From an uncultured Lachnospiraceae bacterium (lineage in GTDB: Bacteria; Bacillota; Clostridia; Lachnospirales; Lachnospiraceae), in the NCBI GenBank assembly GCA_910587935.1, contig CAJUNP010000004.1:1-64000 (forward strand): a DNA stretch of 64,000 nt, read 5' to 3'. Positions 1 through 8,749 of this stretch are shown piece by piece. The translations under genes were made by a program, and so were the position numbers. The notes under the pieces are model-generated. The model ran no database searches and was not told the origin of the DNA. It saw only the letters and a program-made list of their open reading frames with translations. Each line of letters opens with the position of its first letter. Within the stretch, counting starts at the first letter, position 1.

Positions 1-2
1 AT

Positions 3-221
3 GAAAAGATTACGGGAAAAGAGCTTGTCGAATTAGCATGGACTGTGATAGAGGATGCGCAATATATGCTTGGTGGCATAGTGACATTTTTGGAAGCTGA
101 AAATGAGGAAAAGCTGTTATCATTTTACCGTGACAATCGTTTTTCACAGTTTGATACAAGGCAGACCGCATCAGATGCGGAGGAGTCGCATGAGTTGGTA
201 CAGCTTTTAAGGCTACTCTAA
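3..221 (+). CDS. GNAT-type N-acetyltransferase, C-terminal fragment (cut by window edge)
   Basis: The first frame open from the window edge encodes about 72 residues, ending in TAA at 219-221. It contains ITGKELVELAW and GGIVTFLEAE followed by EEKLLSFYRDN, a pattern I know from the last third of small GNAT acetyltransferases of Firmicutes, where the final strand and helix follow a conserved (F/Y)LEAEN segment. The acetyl-CoA binding part lies upstream of the window, so the substrate cannot be inferred. The gene is followed by 150 bases without coding signal before the promoter of the lar operon, so it is probably a separate transcription unit. The GNAT call is by recollection of the family. 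Confidence 0.6.
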   Translation, partial: EKITGKELVELAWTVIEDAQYMLGGIVTFLEAENEEKLLSFYRDNRFSQFDTRQTASDAEESHELVQLLRLL

Positions 222-370
222 TGCGGCTGCTCTGCACTGGAAAGCATGGATTTTGCCGGTAAAGGAGCAATTTGTCGAATCCCGTTTGTCGAATGTCGAA
301 TTGGGTGGGGTAAATGGGGTAAAGAGGGGTAAAAGTCATCAAAGTATAACAGCGGCACAGACGGTGTTTA

Positions 371-399
371 TTGACTTCTTTTTTCAAATATGCTATAGT
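371..399 (+). promoter_or_regulatory. Sigma-A promoter of the lar/ABC operon
   Basis: TTGACT at 371-376 and TATAGT at 394-399 are separated by exactly 17 bases, a near-consensus housekeeping promoter. Predicted transcription start is near 406, giving a leader of about 164 nt before larE. Confidence 0.75.
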
Positions 400-405
400 A
401 CATTC

Positions 406-569
406 CAACAGGCAGCCGAAGCTGCATTCAGGAGCAGAAGCTTTATCATATTAACCATAATAAATACCCTCGTCAGGAGGGGTAATAGCAATTAAGTATG
501 CAAAGAAGGCATATAACCTTTCCAAGAAGGGTTGTCTGTCTTTTTATTTTGCGTATGAGAGGTGTGTTC
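406..569 (+). promoter_or_regulatory. Structured 5' leader with terminator-like hairpin upstream of larE (riboswitch or attenuator candidate)
   Basis: The leader holds several stem-loops in series. GCAGC-cgaa-GCTGC lies near 417-430. UACCCUC pairs with GAG-GGGUA at about 465-484. A 7-bp hairpin AACCTTT-ccaag-AAGGGTT spans 515-533. A basal helix (AAAGA at 502-506 with TCTTT at 539-543) can extend that hairpin, and the run TTATTTT follows at 544-550. That is the layout of a conditional terminator placed just before the larE start. I could not match it to the NiCo, cobalamin, SAM, TPP, FMN or purine consensus patterns as I remember them. The stretch 222-370 upstream shows no gene or clear signal. 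Confidence 0.5.
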
Positions 570-1316
570 GTGAACTTATCGGATTTTTTTACCATTAACA
601 ACAGAACGGCAATCGCATTTTCCGGAGGCGTGGATTCAGCTTATCTTCTCTATGCGGCTCTCCGCTATGGGGAAGCTGTATGCGCATATTATGTGAAGTC
701 TGCTTTTCAACCGCAGTTTGAGCTGGAGGATGCCGAAAAACTTGCCCGGAGCCTGCAGGCTCCTCTGCGAATTCTGAATGTGGATGTGCTTGCCTGCAAT
801 GGGATTGCCGCCAATCCCTGCGATCGCTGCTATCATTGTAAAAAGATGATTTTTGAAGCAGTCGCGACGGCTGCGCGGGAAGACGGGTTTACCGTGCTTT
901 TGGACGGAACCAACGCTTCGGATGAAGAAGACGACCGTCCCGGTATGCGCGCATTAAGGGAGCTTTCCGTCAGATCGCCTCTGCGTGAATACGGGTTAAC
1001 GAAAGACGCAATCCGGCGGCTTTCAAAGGAAGCGGGTCTTTTTACATGGGATAAGCCGGCCTATGCCTGTCTTGCCACAAGAATTCCGGCCGGAGAGGCG
1101 ATCACAAAAGAAAAACTGCAGGCGACAGAAGCTGCGGAGAATCACCTGTTTTCCCTTGGTTACAGGGATTTTCGGGTGAGGACTGCGGGAGGGACGGCAA
1201 AACTGCAGATTTCCGGTAAGCAGCTTGGGCAGGTACTTGAGGACAGAGAAAAAATTGCAGCGGAGCTTAAAAAATATTATCAATCCGTTGTACTGGATCT
1301 GGAGGTAATAAGGTAA
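570..1316 (+). CDS. larE: LarE, ATP-dependent sulfur transferase for nickel-pincer cofactor synthesis
   Basis: LarE activates the carboxylates of the pyridinium intermediate with ATP and donates sulfur to make the thiocarboxylates of the nickel-pincer nucleotide (NPN). The protein has the PP-loop SGGVDS at residues 18-23, a CxxCxxC cluster at residues 84, 87 and 90, and the conserved ACLATRIP segment with Cys167, which matches the position of the sacrificial cysteine in the Lactobacillus plantarum enzyme. Some LarE proteins use three cysteines to hold an iron-sulfur cluster rather than sacrificing a side chain. The extra cysteines make that possible here, but it is inference. GTG at 570 is chosen because AGAGGTG lies just upstream and because ATG codons further 5' fall inside the leader hairpin; ATG at 555 is an alternative. 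Its stop overlaps the larB start by one base. Confidence 0.92.
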   Translation: MNLSDFFTINNRTAIAFSGGVDSAYLLYAALRYGEAVCAYYVKSAFQPQFELEDAEKLARSLQAPLRILNVDVLACNGIAANPCDRCYHCKKMIFEAVATAAREDGFTVLLDGTNASDEEDDRPGMRALRELSVRSPLREYGLTKDAIRRLSKEAGLFTWDKPAYACLATRIPAGEAITKEKLQATEAAENHLFSLGYRDFRVRTAGGTAKLQISGKQLGQVLEDREKIAAELKKYYQSVVLDLEVIR

Positions 1317-2065
1317 TGAACAGTGAAATTAAAAAAATTCTTGAATCTGTCAGGGACGGAGAGCTTTCCGTGGACGACGCACTGTTAGCTGTTAAGAAGA
1401 AACCTTTCGAAGATATCGGTTATGCGAAGGTAGATTTACACCGCGGAGTCCGTCAGGGCGCGGCGGAAGTTATTTACGGGGCGGGTAAAACGCCGGAGCA
1501 GATGACGGGTATTATAGACGCAATGAAAAAAAACGGTCAGGACACGATTTTGATTACCCGTCTTTCACCGGAAGCGGCTGATAAAATCAGGCAAAAGCAT
1601 GAGCTCGATTACCGGGAGACGGGAAAAGTCGGTATTATTGGTAAAATGCCCGCGCCGGACGGGATCGGTAAGATTGTAGTCGCCACAGGCGGAACCTCTG
1701 ATATTCCGGTAGCCGAGGAAGCGGCGCTGACCGCTGAAATACACGGAAATGAAGTGGTAAGGCTGTACGATGTGGGAGTTGCCGGCGTACACCGGCTGCT
1801 GGCCCATATGGATGAGATAATGGGGGCTTCCGTAATTATTGCCATTGCGGGTATGGAAGGCGCGCTGGCCAGCGTTGTGGGCGGTCTGGCCGACTGTCCT
1901 GTGATTGCCGTTCCCACCAGCGTAGGGTACGGCGCGTCCTTTCATGGAGTATCGGCGCTTTTATCCATGCTGAATTCCTGTGCCAGCGGCGTATCCGTAG
2001 TCAATATAGACAATGGGTTTGGCGCGGGGTATCTGGCGGGGATGATTAATCACATGGTTAGATAA
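1316..2065 (+). CDS. larB: LarB, nicotinic acid adenine dinucleotide carboxylase/hydrolase
   Basis: LarB carries out the first step of NPN synthesis, carboxylating the pyridinium ring of NaAD and cleaving the phosphoanhydride. The 249-residue length fits the family. The N-terminal part has the family pattern VDLHRGVRQGAAEVIYG, and the C-terminal half is an AIR-carboxylase (PurE-like) Rossmann domain with ATGGTSD and DVGVAGVHR, then the glycine-rich GAGYLAGM near the end. The ATG overlaps the larE stop, and GGAGG lies 10 bases upstream, so the two genes are translationally coupled. Confidence 0.93.
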   Translation: MNSEIKKILESVRDGELSVDDALLAVKKKPFEDIGYAKVDLHRGVRQGAAEVIYGAGKTPEQMTGIIDAMKKNGQDTILITRLSPEAADKIRQKHELDYRETGKVGIIGKMPAPDGIGKIVVATGGTSDIPVAEEAALTAEIHGNEVVRLYDVGVAGVHRLLAHMDEIMGASVIIAIAGMEGALASVVGGLADCPVIAVPTSVGYGASFHGVSALLSMLNSCASGVSVVNIDNGFGAGYLAGMINHMVR

Positions 2066-2160
2066 GTTGGTAAAATGGAAGGCTGGGAGAATATTCTGCC
2101 AATTTATACGGGTATAAATATGTGGAGAAATATTGTAGAGAAAGGAGTATTCATTTATAT

Positions 2161-3360
2161 ATGAAAACGTTGTATTTGGATTGCGGGATGGGGGCTGCGG
2201 GAGATATGCTGGCGGCGGCGCTGCTGGAGCTGGTTCCGGAGCATGATGCATTTGTGGATGAGTTGAATACGCTGGGAATTGAGGGGGTTCTATTCAGGAA
2301 AGAGGCTGTGAGTAAGTGCGGGATCGGAGGAACGCATATTGCGGTGACGGTGCATGGAGAGGAAGAAGAGGAAGCGATGCATGAGCATTGCGCGCAGGGG
2401 CATCATCACCATCATCACAGTGGTATGGAGGATATCCGGAGGATTGTGGAGGGACTGGCCGTATCCGGGCAGGTGAAGAAGGATATTCTTGCGGTGTATG
2501 GATTGATTGCGGAAGCGGAAAGTCATGTGCACGGTGTTCCGGTGACGGAAATTCATTTTCATGAAGTGGGTACGATGGATGCGGTCGCGGATATTACGGC
2601 GGTCTGTATGCTGATGGAGCGGATTGCGCCGGATCAGGTGCTTGTTTCGCCGGTTCATGTGGGAAGCGGACAGATAAAGTGCGCCCACGGAATTCTGCCC
2701 GTACCGGCTCCAGCCACGGCGCATATTCTGCGGGATGTTCCCGTTTATGGGGGCGCAGTGCAGGGAGAACTGTGTACGCCTACAGGCGCGGCGCTGTTAA
2801 AACATTTTGCCGCCCGTTTCGGTGGTATGCCTGTTATGAGAGTACAGGCGATCGGTTATGGTATGGGCAAAAAGGATTTTCCTGCCGCCAATTGTGTCCG
2901 GGCGCTGCTTGGTGAGACGGAGGACGCTGCGGATGAGATTGTGGAGCTTAGCTGCAATATGGATGATCTGACAGGGGAAGCCGTCGGCTTTGCCATGGAA
3001 ACGCTTCTTGCGGCCGGGGCGCTGGAGGTTTATACGGTCCCCATCAGTATGAAAAAGTCGCGTCCCGGAATTTTACTGTGCGTTATGTGCAGGAAGGAAG
3101 ATAAAGAAAAAATGGTGAGGCTGCTGTTTGCGCATACGTCTACCATCGGGATTCGTGAGAATTTGTTTCGGCGTTATACCCTGAAGAGAGCTGTGGAAGA
3201 AGTTCATACGAAATACGGTATGATCAGAAAAAAAGTATCCGCAGGATACGGCGTGACGCGGGAAAAGTATGAGTATGAAGATCTGGCGCGGGCAGCCAGG
3301 GAGCATAACCGTGCAATCGGGCAGGTGCTTTCCGAACTGCAGAAACCGGAAACAAAATGA
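2161..3360 (+). CDS. larC: LarC, nickel insertion protein (pyridinium-3,5-bisthiocarboxylate nickel insertase)
   Basis: LarC is a CTP-dependent cyclometallase that inserts nickel to finish the NPN cofactor. The start MKTLYLDCGMGAAGDM is the typical LarC N-terminus; ATG 2161 is preceded by AAGGAG, and an in-frame GTG at 2122 is less likely. The 399-residue protein carries six consecutive histidines at residues 81-86, preceded by HEH, a probable nickel-binding tract. In L. plantarum the gene is split into larC1/larC2 and joined by programmed frameshifting; here one continuous frame covers both parts, with the C-terminal CTP-binding region (KYGMIRKKVS, YEYEDLARAA) intact. The 95-base gap after larB shows no strong signal. 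No lactate racemase gene (larA) lies in the window, so the enzyme that uses the cofactor is elsewhere. Confidence 0.93.
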   Translation: MKTLYLDCGMGAAGDMLAAALLELVPEHDAFVDELNTLGIEGVLFRKEAVSKCGIGGTHIAVTVHGEEEEEAMHEHCAQGHHHHHHSGMEDIRRIVEGLAVSGQVKKDILAVYGLIAEAESHVHGVPVTEIHFHEVGTMDAVADITAVCMLMERIAPDQVLVSPVHVGSGQIKCAHGILPVPAPATAHILRDVPVYGGAVQGELCTPTGAALLKHFAARFGGMPVMRVQAIGYGMGKKDFPAANCVRALLGETEDAADEIVELSCNMDDLTGEAVGFAMETLLAAGALEVYTVPISMKKSRPGILLCVMCRKEDKEKMVRLLFAHTSTIGIRENLFRRYTLKRAVEEVHTKYGMIRKKVSAGYGVTREKYEYEDLARAAREHNRAIGQVLSELQKPETK

Positions 3361-3378
3361 TATGTGAGGAAATTTTTT

Positions 3379-4926
3379 ATGAAAAGAATGTTATATCTGT
3401 TGCTGTTTCTGACGGCGGCTTTGTTCTTTCAGGCCTGTAAAAACACAAGCGGACCGCAGGAGAGCGCGGATCAGAAGACTCTTATTTATGGGAGCGGCGA
3501 TTATACAAGGATCAATCCCGCCATGGATGAACACGGCGAGATTAACATATTGATTTTCAATGGTTTAACGGCCCACAACGGCAGGAATGAAGTCATTCCC
3601 TGTCTTGCCAAAAGCTGGGAGTTTGACGAGGACGCCTGCACCTATACTTTTCATCTGGAAGAACATGTGACATGGCACGACGGGGAAGCTTTTACGGCGG
3701 AGGATGTTAAATTTACGATAGAAGCCATTATGGATCCCGAAAACGGTTCGGAAAACGCTCCCAATTTTGAGGATGTGAAAGAGATTACCGTGATTGATGA
3801 GAACACGGTATCTTTTACGCTGTCCGCTCCGAACGTTGCGTTTCTCGATTATATGACGATGGCTGTCCTGCCGAAGCATTTGCTGGAGGGAGAGGATATG
3901 CAGGAGTCGGATTTTTTCCGAAACCCTGTGGGGACAGGCCCCTATAAACTGGAACGGTGGGATGCGGGACAGGCTGTTACCCTTACAAAGAATGAAGCGT
4001 ATTTTAAAGGGGAACCAAACATAGACACCATTGTTTTTAAGATTGTTCCCGATGATCATGCCAGGGCGCTGCAGATGGAAGCCGGAGAACTGGATCTGGC
4101 GCTTCTGACGCCTGAAGATGCGGGGAGATTCGCGGACAGAGAAGGGTATACCTGCTATGATATGAAAACCTCCGATTACCGGGGAATCCTTTTTAACTTT
4201 TGGAACGATTACTGGGTTCGGAACAGGGATCTGATTCCGGCGGTCTGCTATGCTCTTGACAGAGAGGCGATTCTGCAGGCGGTTTTGCTGGGACAGGGCG
4301 CCGTCGCTTACAGTCCCTTGCAGCGCAATATCTATAACTATGAAGGAATAGAACACTACGATTATAATCCGGAAAAGGCAAAAGAAATACTGGAAGCTGC
4401 GGGCTGCATCATGGGAAGCGACGGATTTTATACGAGAAACGGAGAGACAATCGGCTTTGTCATCAGCGTCGCAGCGGGAGACCAGGTGCGTGCGGATATG
4501 GCACAGGCGGCGGCCCAACAGCTTCGTGAGATCGGAATGGACTGTACGGTTGAAATTCCCGTTCAGGCAGACTGGGGCGGACAGATGGCGTATCTGATCG
4601 GGTGGGGAAGTCCCTTTGATGCGGATGATCATACCTATAAAGTATTCGGCACGGATAAGGGAGCTAATTATAGCGGCTATTCCAATGAAATGGTGGACCG
4701 GTATCTGACACAGGGCCGGCAGTCCGCCGATCCGGAGCTTCGGGCAAAAGCGTATGCCCGGTTTCCGGAGGAGCTTGCAAAAGATCCCGCATTTGCGTTT
4801 ATCTGTTACGTGGACGCCAATTACGTGGCGGATGCATCCATTCGGGGAATCAGCGCCGATACCGTTATGGGACACCATGGCGTCGGGATATTCTGGAACA
4901 TTACGGAGTGGACCATGGATGATTGA
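3379..4926 (+). CDS. Nickel/peptide-type ABC transporter substrate-binding lipoprotein
   Basis: Family 5 extracellular solute-binding protein, 515 residues. A signal peptide (MKRMLYLLLFLTAALFF) ends in lipobox FQAC, so the mature protein is a membrane-anchored lipoprotein. Hallmarks are WEFDEDACTYTFHLEEHVTWHDGE, ending in TAEDVKFTIEA, and NPVGTGPYKLERW. ATG 3379 is chosen over GTG 3364 because GAGG sits 9 bases before it. The gene lies 18 bases after larC and overlaps the ATPase gene by 8 bases. Family 5 proteins bind peptides, nickel chelates or other solutes; nickel is suggested only by the lar context. The stop is normal and the gene appears intact. Confidence 0.85.
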   Translation: MKRMLYLLLFLTAALFFQACKNTSGPQESADQKTLIYGSGDYTRINPAMDEHGEINILIFNGLTAHNGRNEVIPCLAKSWEFDEDACTYTFHLEEHVTWHDGEAFTAEDVKFTIEAIMDPENGSENAPNFEDVKEITVIDENTVSFTLSAPNVAFLDYMTMAVLPKHLLEGEDMQESDFFRNPVGTGPYKLERWDAGQAVTLTKNEAYFKGEPNIDTIVFKIVPDDHARALQMEAGELDLALLTPEDAGRFADREGYTCYDMKTSDYRGILFNFWNDYWVRNRDLIPAVCYALDREAILQAVLLGQGAVAYSPLQRNIYNYEGIEHYDYNPEKAKEILEAAGCIMGSDGFYTRNGETIGFVISVAAGDQVRADMAQAAAQQLREIGMDCTVEIPVQADWGGQMAYLIGWGSPFDADDHTYKVFGTDKGANYSGYSNEMVDRYLTQGRQSADPELRAKAYARFPEELAKDPAFAFICYVDANYVADASIRGISADTVMGHHGVGIFWNITEWTMDD

Positions 4927-6793
4927 GGATAAAAGAGCAGCGTTATTGGAAGTAAGGAATTTATCGGTCAGTTTTTCTACGCCTTATGGGGAAGCGGAAG
5001 CCGTGCGGGACGTAAGCTTCAGCCTGAAGCCGGGAGAAACGCTTGCTCTTGTAGGGGAATCGGGCTGCGGCAAGAGCGTTTTGTGCAAAAGTATTATGAA
5101 GCTTTTACCGTCCAACGGGAAAATTAAAGCGGGGAATATTTTTGTACAGGGAATTGACATAACAGACTATCGGGAGCAGGATATGCAGCGGCTTCGGGGA
5201 AAACTGTTTTCCATGGTCTTTCAGGACCCTATGACTTCCCTGAACCCTGCCATGACCGTAGGCGCGCAGATCGCGGAAGCAGTAAAGGTGTGCCGGCCGG
5301 GGATTTCACGGACGGGGCTGCAGGAGAAGGTAATCGAACTGTTACAACTGGTGGGAATTGAACGGCCGGAAGAACGCAGGAAGATGTATCCCCACCAGTT
5401 TTCAGGGGGGATGCGGCAGCGCAGTGTGCTGGCAGTGGCCCTGGCCGGAAATCCGGCGGTTTTGTTTGCGGATGAGCCGACTACGGCGCTGGATGTAACG
5501 ATTCAGGATCAAATTCTGCGTCTGTTCCGGGATATTCAGAAGAAGTCGGGCGCTGCGACGGTTTTTATAACCCATGACTTAGGCGTCGCAGAAAGGGTCG
5601 CGGACCGCATTGCCGTTATGTATGCGGGAAAAATTGTGGAAACCGGCACGGCGGCGGAAATTTTTGGAGATCCCAGACATCCCTATACATGGGGGCTTAT
5701 GCGGGCGCTTCCGGCTTTTGCGGAAGGAAAGGAATCTTTATATACCATTCCCGGTATGCCGCCCTCGCTGATTAATCCGCCGAAGGGGGATGCTTTTGCC
5801 TGCCGTAATGAATATGCGCTGGCCATTGATTATGAAAAGATGCCGCCGATGTTTCCCGTTACGGATACACATTATGCCGCCACCTGGCTTTTGGATAAGC
5901 GGGCGCCGAAGATTCCTGCATTTGAGAGGCGCAGGGAAAAACAGAATTTGGCTGAAACGGAAGTTCAAACCGCGTCAGCGGAAAGAAATCCGGAAGTTTT
6001 GCTGGAGGTTAAGAATCTTTCTTACATGTTTTCCCTGACCGGAAAGACGGCCGTGAAAGCGCTGGACGGTCTTTCTTTTCAAATCCGCCGGGGAGAGATC
6101 TTTGGCCTGGTAGGTGAATCAGGCTGCGGAAAATCCACGGCAGCCCGCTGCGTGATGAACCTGTACCGGCCGGGCAGAGAAAGTATTTTTTACAAGGGTT
6201 TGGATATCGGCGATCCAAAAGTTTTTCATGCGAACCGGCGTATGCTGCGGACTTCCAGGCAGATTATTTTCCAGAATTCCAATTCCAGCCTGAATCAGCG
6301 TATGAAGGTGTGCGATATTATCGCGGAACCCATGAAAATACACAGAATTACGCCGCCCAGAGGCTCTTATAGGGCGGAGGCGGAATTTCAGCTGCATTAT
6401 GTGGGAATGGAGCCTTCTTGTCTGGATCGTTATCCTCATGAGCTGTCGGGCGGGATGCGGCAGCGTGTAGCCATTGCAAGAGCCCTTGCCATGGAACCGG
6501 AGCTGCTGGTGGCGGACGAACCCATAGCTTCTCTGGACGTGCTGATCCAGGCGCAGATTGTGAATCTGTTCAGGCATCTGCAAAAAGAGCACGGATTTTC
6601 TTTTCTTTTCATCGCTCATGATCTGGCAATGGTGCAATACCTGTGCGACCGCGTAGGAGTTATGTACCGGGGAAAAATCGTGGAAACGGGCAGTGTCCGG
6701 GACGTGTTTCAAAATCCGCGGCATCCGTATACCAAAGCGCTTTTGGCGTCGGCGCCGGTTCTGAAAAGGGGAAGGTTTGAAAAGGAGGAATAA
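4919..6793 (+). CDS. Fused double ATPase of the nickel/peptide ABC transporter (OppD-OppF or NikD-NikE type)
   Basis: A 624-residue protein carrying two complete ABC cassettes in one chain, a role usually split between two genes. Domain 1 (about 8-270) has Walker A GESGCGKS, signature FSGGMRQR and Walker B VLFADEP; a linker with the HPYTWGLMRALP element follows. Domain 2 (about 360-620) has GESGCGKSTA, LSGGMRQRVAIARAL and LLVADEP, ending in HPYTKALLASAP. ATG 4919 is chosen because it overlaps the end of the binding-protein gene and follows GGAG; a longer in-frame extension would lie inside that gene. ATP hydrolysis would drive import through the two downstream permeases. Confidence 0.9.
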   Translation: MIEDKRAALLEVRNLSVSFSTPYGEAEAVRDVSFSLKPGETLALVGESGCGKSVLCKSIMKLLPSNGKIKAGNIFVQGIDITDYREQDMQRLRGKLFSMVFQDPMTSLNPAMTVGAQIAEAVKVCRPGISRTGLQEKVIELLQLVGIERPEERRKMYPHQFSGGMRQRSVLAVALAGNPAVLFADEPTTALDVTIQDQILRLFRDIQKKSGAATVFITHDLGVAERVADRIAVMYAGKIVETGTAAEIFGDPRHPYTWGLMRALPAFAEGKESLYTIPGMPPSLINPPKGDAFACRNEYALAIDYEKMPPMFPVTDTHYAATWLLDKRAPKIPAFERRREKQNLAETEVQTASAERNPEVLLEVKNLSYMFSLTGKTAVKALDGLSFQIRRGEIFGLVGESGCGKSTAARCVMNLYRPGRESIFYKGLDIGDPKVFHANRRMLRTSRQIIFQNSNSSLNQRMKVCDIIAEPMKIHRITPPRGSYRAEAEFQLHYVGMEPSCLDRYPHELSGGMRQRVAIARALAMEPELLVADEPIASLDVLIQAQIVNLFRHLQKEHGFSFLFIAHDLAMVQYLCDRVGVMYRGKIVETGSVRDVFQNPRHPYTKALLASAPVLKRGRFEKEE

Positions 6794-6796
6794 CGG

Positions 6797-7804
6797 GTGG
6801 AAGCAAAGGAAACGGTTTTATTTTACGGAAAAAAGCTTTTCGGCCTTTTGTTCAGTATATTTCTTTTATCTTTCATTGTTTTTTATATTGCCAGACTGGC
6901 TCCCGGCGACCCTCTAGTATCGTATTACGGCGACCGGGTTGAAAAAATGAGTCCGGCACAGCGGGAGCAGGCGGAAAATAAACTGGGGCTTAATGCGCCC
7001 GTTTCCATGCAGTATATCAAGTGGCTGGAAAATGTTTTACACGGGAATTTCGGTATTTCTTACAAGTATAAAACGGACGTGACAAAAGTCATTGGAGAAC
7101 GGATCGGCAATACGCTGGCTTTGGGAGGTATTGGACTCTTGCTGATTTTTGGTCTGGCTCTTTTGCTGGGAGCGGCGTGCGCTTGGTTTGAGGACCGGCT
7201 GCCGGATCGTATTATCTGTCAGGCCGGCGCCGTGATCAGCTGTATTCCGGAATTTTGGCTGTCCCTGATCCTGCTTTTGATTTTTGCGGTAAATTTGAAG
7301 TGGCTGCCGGGCAGCGGCGCTTACACCGTCGGCAGAGAGGGAGAATGGGGAGACCGCATCCGGCATTTGATTCTGCCGATAACCGTCGTAGTTCTGGGAC
7401 ACCTGTGGTATTACGCGTATATGATCCGTAATAAGCTTTTACAGGAAATACGGGCGGATTATGTTTTGCTTGCAAAATCCAAAGGTTTAAAAAGAAGAAG
7501 CGTTCTGTTTCGGCATTGTCTGCGCAATACGATGCCTTCTTATTTGAGCATTATGGCGGTTTCCGTTCCCCATATTTTAGGGGGAACCTATATTATAGAG
7601 ACGGTTTTTTCATATCCCGGAATCGGTACGCTCTCCTATGAGAGCGCGCGTTATAAGGATTACAATCTTTTGATGCTGCTTTGTATTTTGTCGGGGATGC
7701 TGGTGATTTTATGTAATATGGCGGCGCAGTTGATCAATGAAAGGATCGATCCCAGAATCCGCGCCGAAAGAGAGCCGGAAGCGCCGGAGGAAATGATTTT
7801 ATGA
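6797..7804 (+). CDS. ABC transporter permease, NikB/OppB family
   Basis: Integral membrane protein of 335 residues with six predicted membrane segments. The N-terminal segment LFSIFLLSFIVFYIARLAPGDP is the usual first helix of DppB/NikB permeases, and the cytoplasmic EAA-type loop lies around residues 215-245 (YVLLAKSKGLKRRSVLFRHCLRN). It starts at GTG 6797, four bases after the ATPase stop, with AAGGAGG in good position, and overlaps the next permease by four bases (ATGA). It forms the translocation pore with the second permease, which is broken in this sequence. Confidence 0.88.
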   Translation: MEAKETVLFYGKKLFGLLFSIFLLSFIVFYIARLAPGDPLVSYYGDRVEKMSPAQREQAENKLGLNAPVSMQYIKWLENVLHGNFGISYKYKTDVTKVIGERIGNTLALGGIGLLLIFGLALLLGAACAWFEDRLPDRIICQAGAVISCIPEFWLSLILLLIFAVNLKWLPGSGAYTVGREGEWGDRIRHLILPITVVVLGHLWYYAYMIRNKLLQEIRADYVLLAKSKGLKRRSVLFRHCLRNTMPSYLSIMAVSVPHILGGTYIIETVFSYPGIGTLSYESARYKDYNLLMLLCILSGMLVILCNMAAQLINERIDPRIRAEREPEAPEEMIL

Positions 7805-8672
7805 AAGATTTATTTAAAATAGTCGGAATCCGCCCGGCGCCGGAACAGACGCCGGGCCGCAGGGAAGCCTGGTATAAAGGCAAGCCTGTTTTGACCGGGG
7901 GAATTCTTGCAGGAATCATTCTTGGCTGTCTTGCCTGCCGCCTGATTATGACAAAAGATCCGGCTTATATGGATCTGCAGAATTTCAGCGCCGCGCCCGG
8001 CGGAGAGTTTCTTTTTGGAACAGATACCATGGGCAGGGATATTTTTTCTATGATCTGGTATGGGGGAAGGATTTCACTCTTTATGGGATGCATGGCGGCG
8101 TTGATTTCCACGGTTATTGCGGTTGTGTTCGGAACCGTCAGCGGGTGTGCGCCGGAATGGGCGGACAGTCTTTTGATGAGGCTGACGGATATACTTCTCG
8201 GCGTTCCGAATTTATTAATTGTGATTCTCCTTCAGGCCGTCCTGGGAAAGGCGAGCGTATTCAGTCTTGCCTTTGTAATCGGCGTTACCGGATGGATGAG
8301 CATTGCCAAAATTGTCCGGACGGAAGTGCGCCAGCTTCGTAATAGTGAATATGTGCTTGCTTCCAAATGTATGGGAGGCGGATTTTTTCATGTGCTGTGG
8401 GTGCATCTGGCTCCTAATTTTGTATCGTCCATTATGTTTATGGTAGTCATGAACATCCGCAGCGCCATTGTGGCGGAATCCACACTGAGCTTTATGGGAA
8501 TGGGACTGCCCCTTGAGACAATATCATGGCTTTATCGGAAAAAGCCCTGTTGACGAATTCCTGGTGGATTATTTTGATCCCCGGTCTGTTTTTGACGGTA
8601 ACGCTTTTATGCATTACGAGTCTTGGCAACTATCTGCGCAGAAATGTGAACCGGGGGGAGAGTAATCTTTAG
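7801..8672 (+). pseudogene. ABC transporter permease, NikC/OppC family, frameshifted near the 3' end
   Basis: The first frame runs 7801-8553 and matches NikC/OppC permeases through STLSFMGMGLPLETISW, then reads LYRKKPC and stops. The expected C-terminal end continues in another frame from 8526: MALSEKALLTNSWW, then IPGLFLTVTLLCITSLGNYL, ending at TAG 8670-8672. The family normally reads ISWG, a few residues, then LSEKALL, so about three codons are missing at the junction. The short word ATGG stands exactly at the join, which fits a 10-base deletion between two ATGG copies and gives the observed shift. The final transmembrane helix is lost unless frameshifting occurs. An assembly error is possible but would not explain the missing residues. 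Confidence 0.82.
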
Positions 8673-8749
8673 GGGATTGGGGGAATAAATTTTCATAAAG
8701 ATTGTTATATATATTGGAATATTTTATATGTATGCAATTTACTCATTTA

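Noticed and set aside
253..495. 80-residue reading frame before larE
   Set aside because: It runs through the promoter and the leader hairpins, has no ribosome binding site and no family signal.
498..569. N-terminal extension of larE to ATG 498
   Set aside because: The extension lies on the leader hairpin and terminator and has no family counterpart; GTG 570 has the ribosome binding site.
2122..3360. Split larC requiring ribosomal frameshift, as in L. plantarum
   Set aside because: One continuous frame covers both halves with all motifs.
3565..4878. 437-residue frame on the minus strand
   Set aside because: Antisense to the substrate-binding protein gene; composition mirrors it and there is no start signal.
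7801..8672. Programmed frameshift in the second permease
   Set aside because: There is no slippery heptamer plus structure, and residues conserved in the family are missing, so a deletion is more likely.
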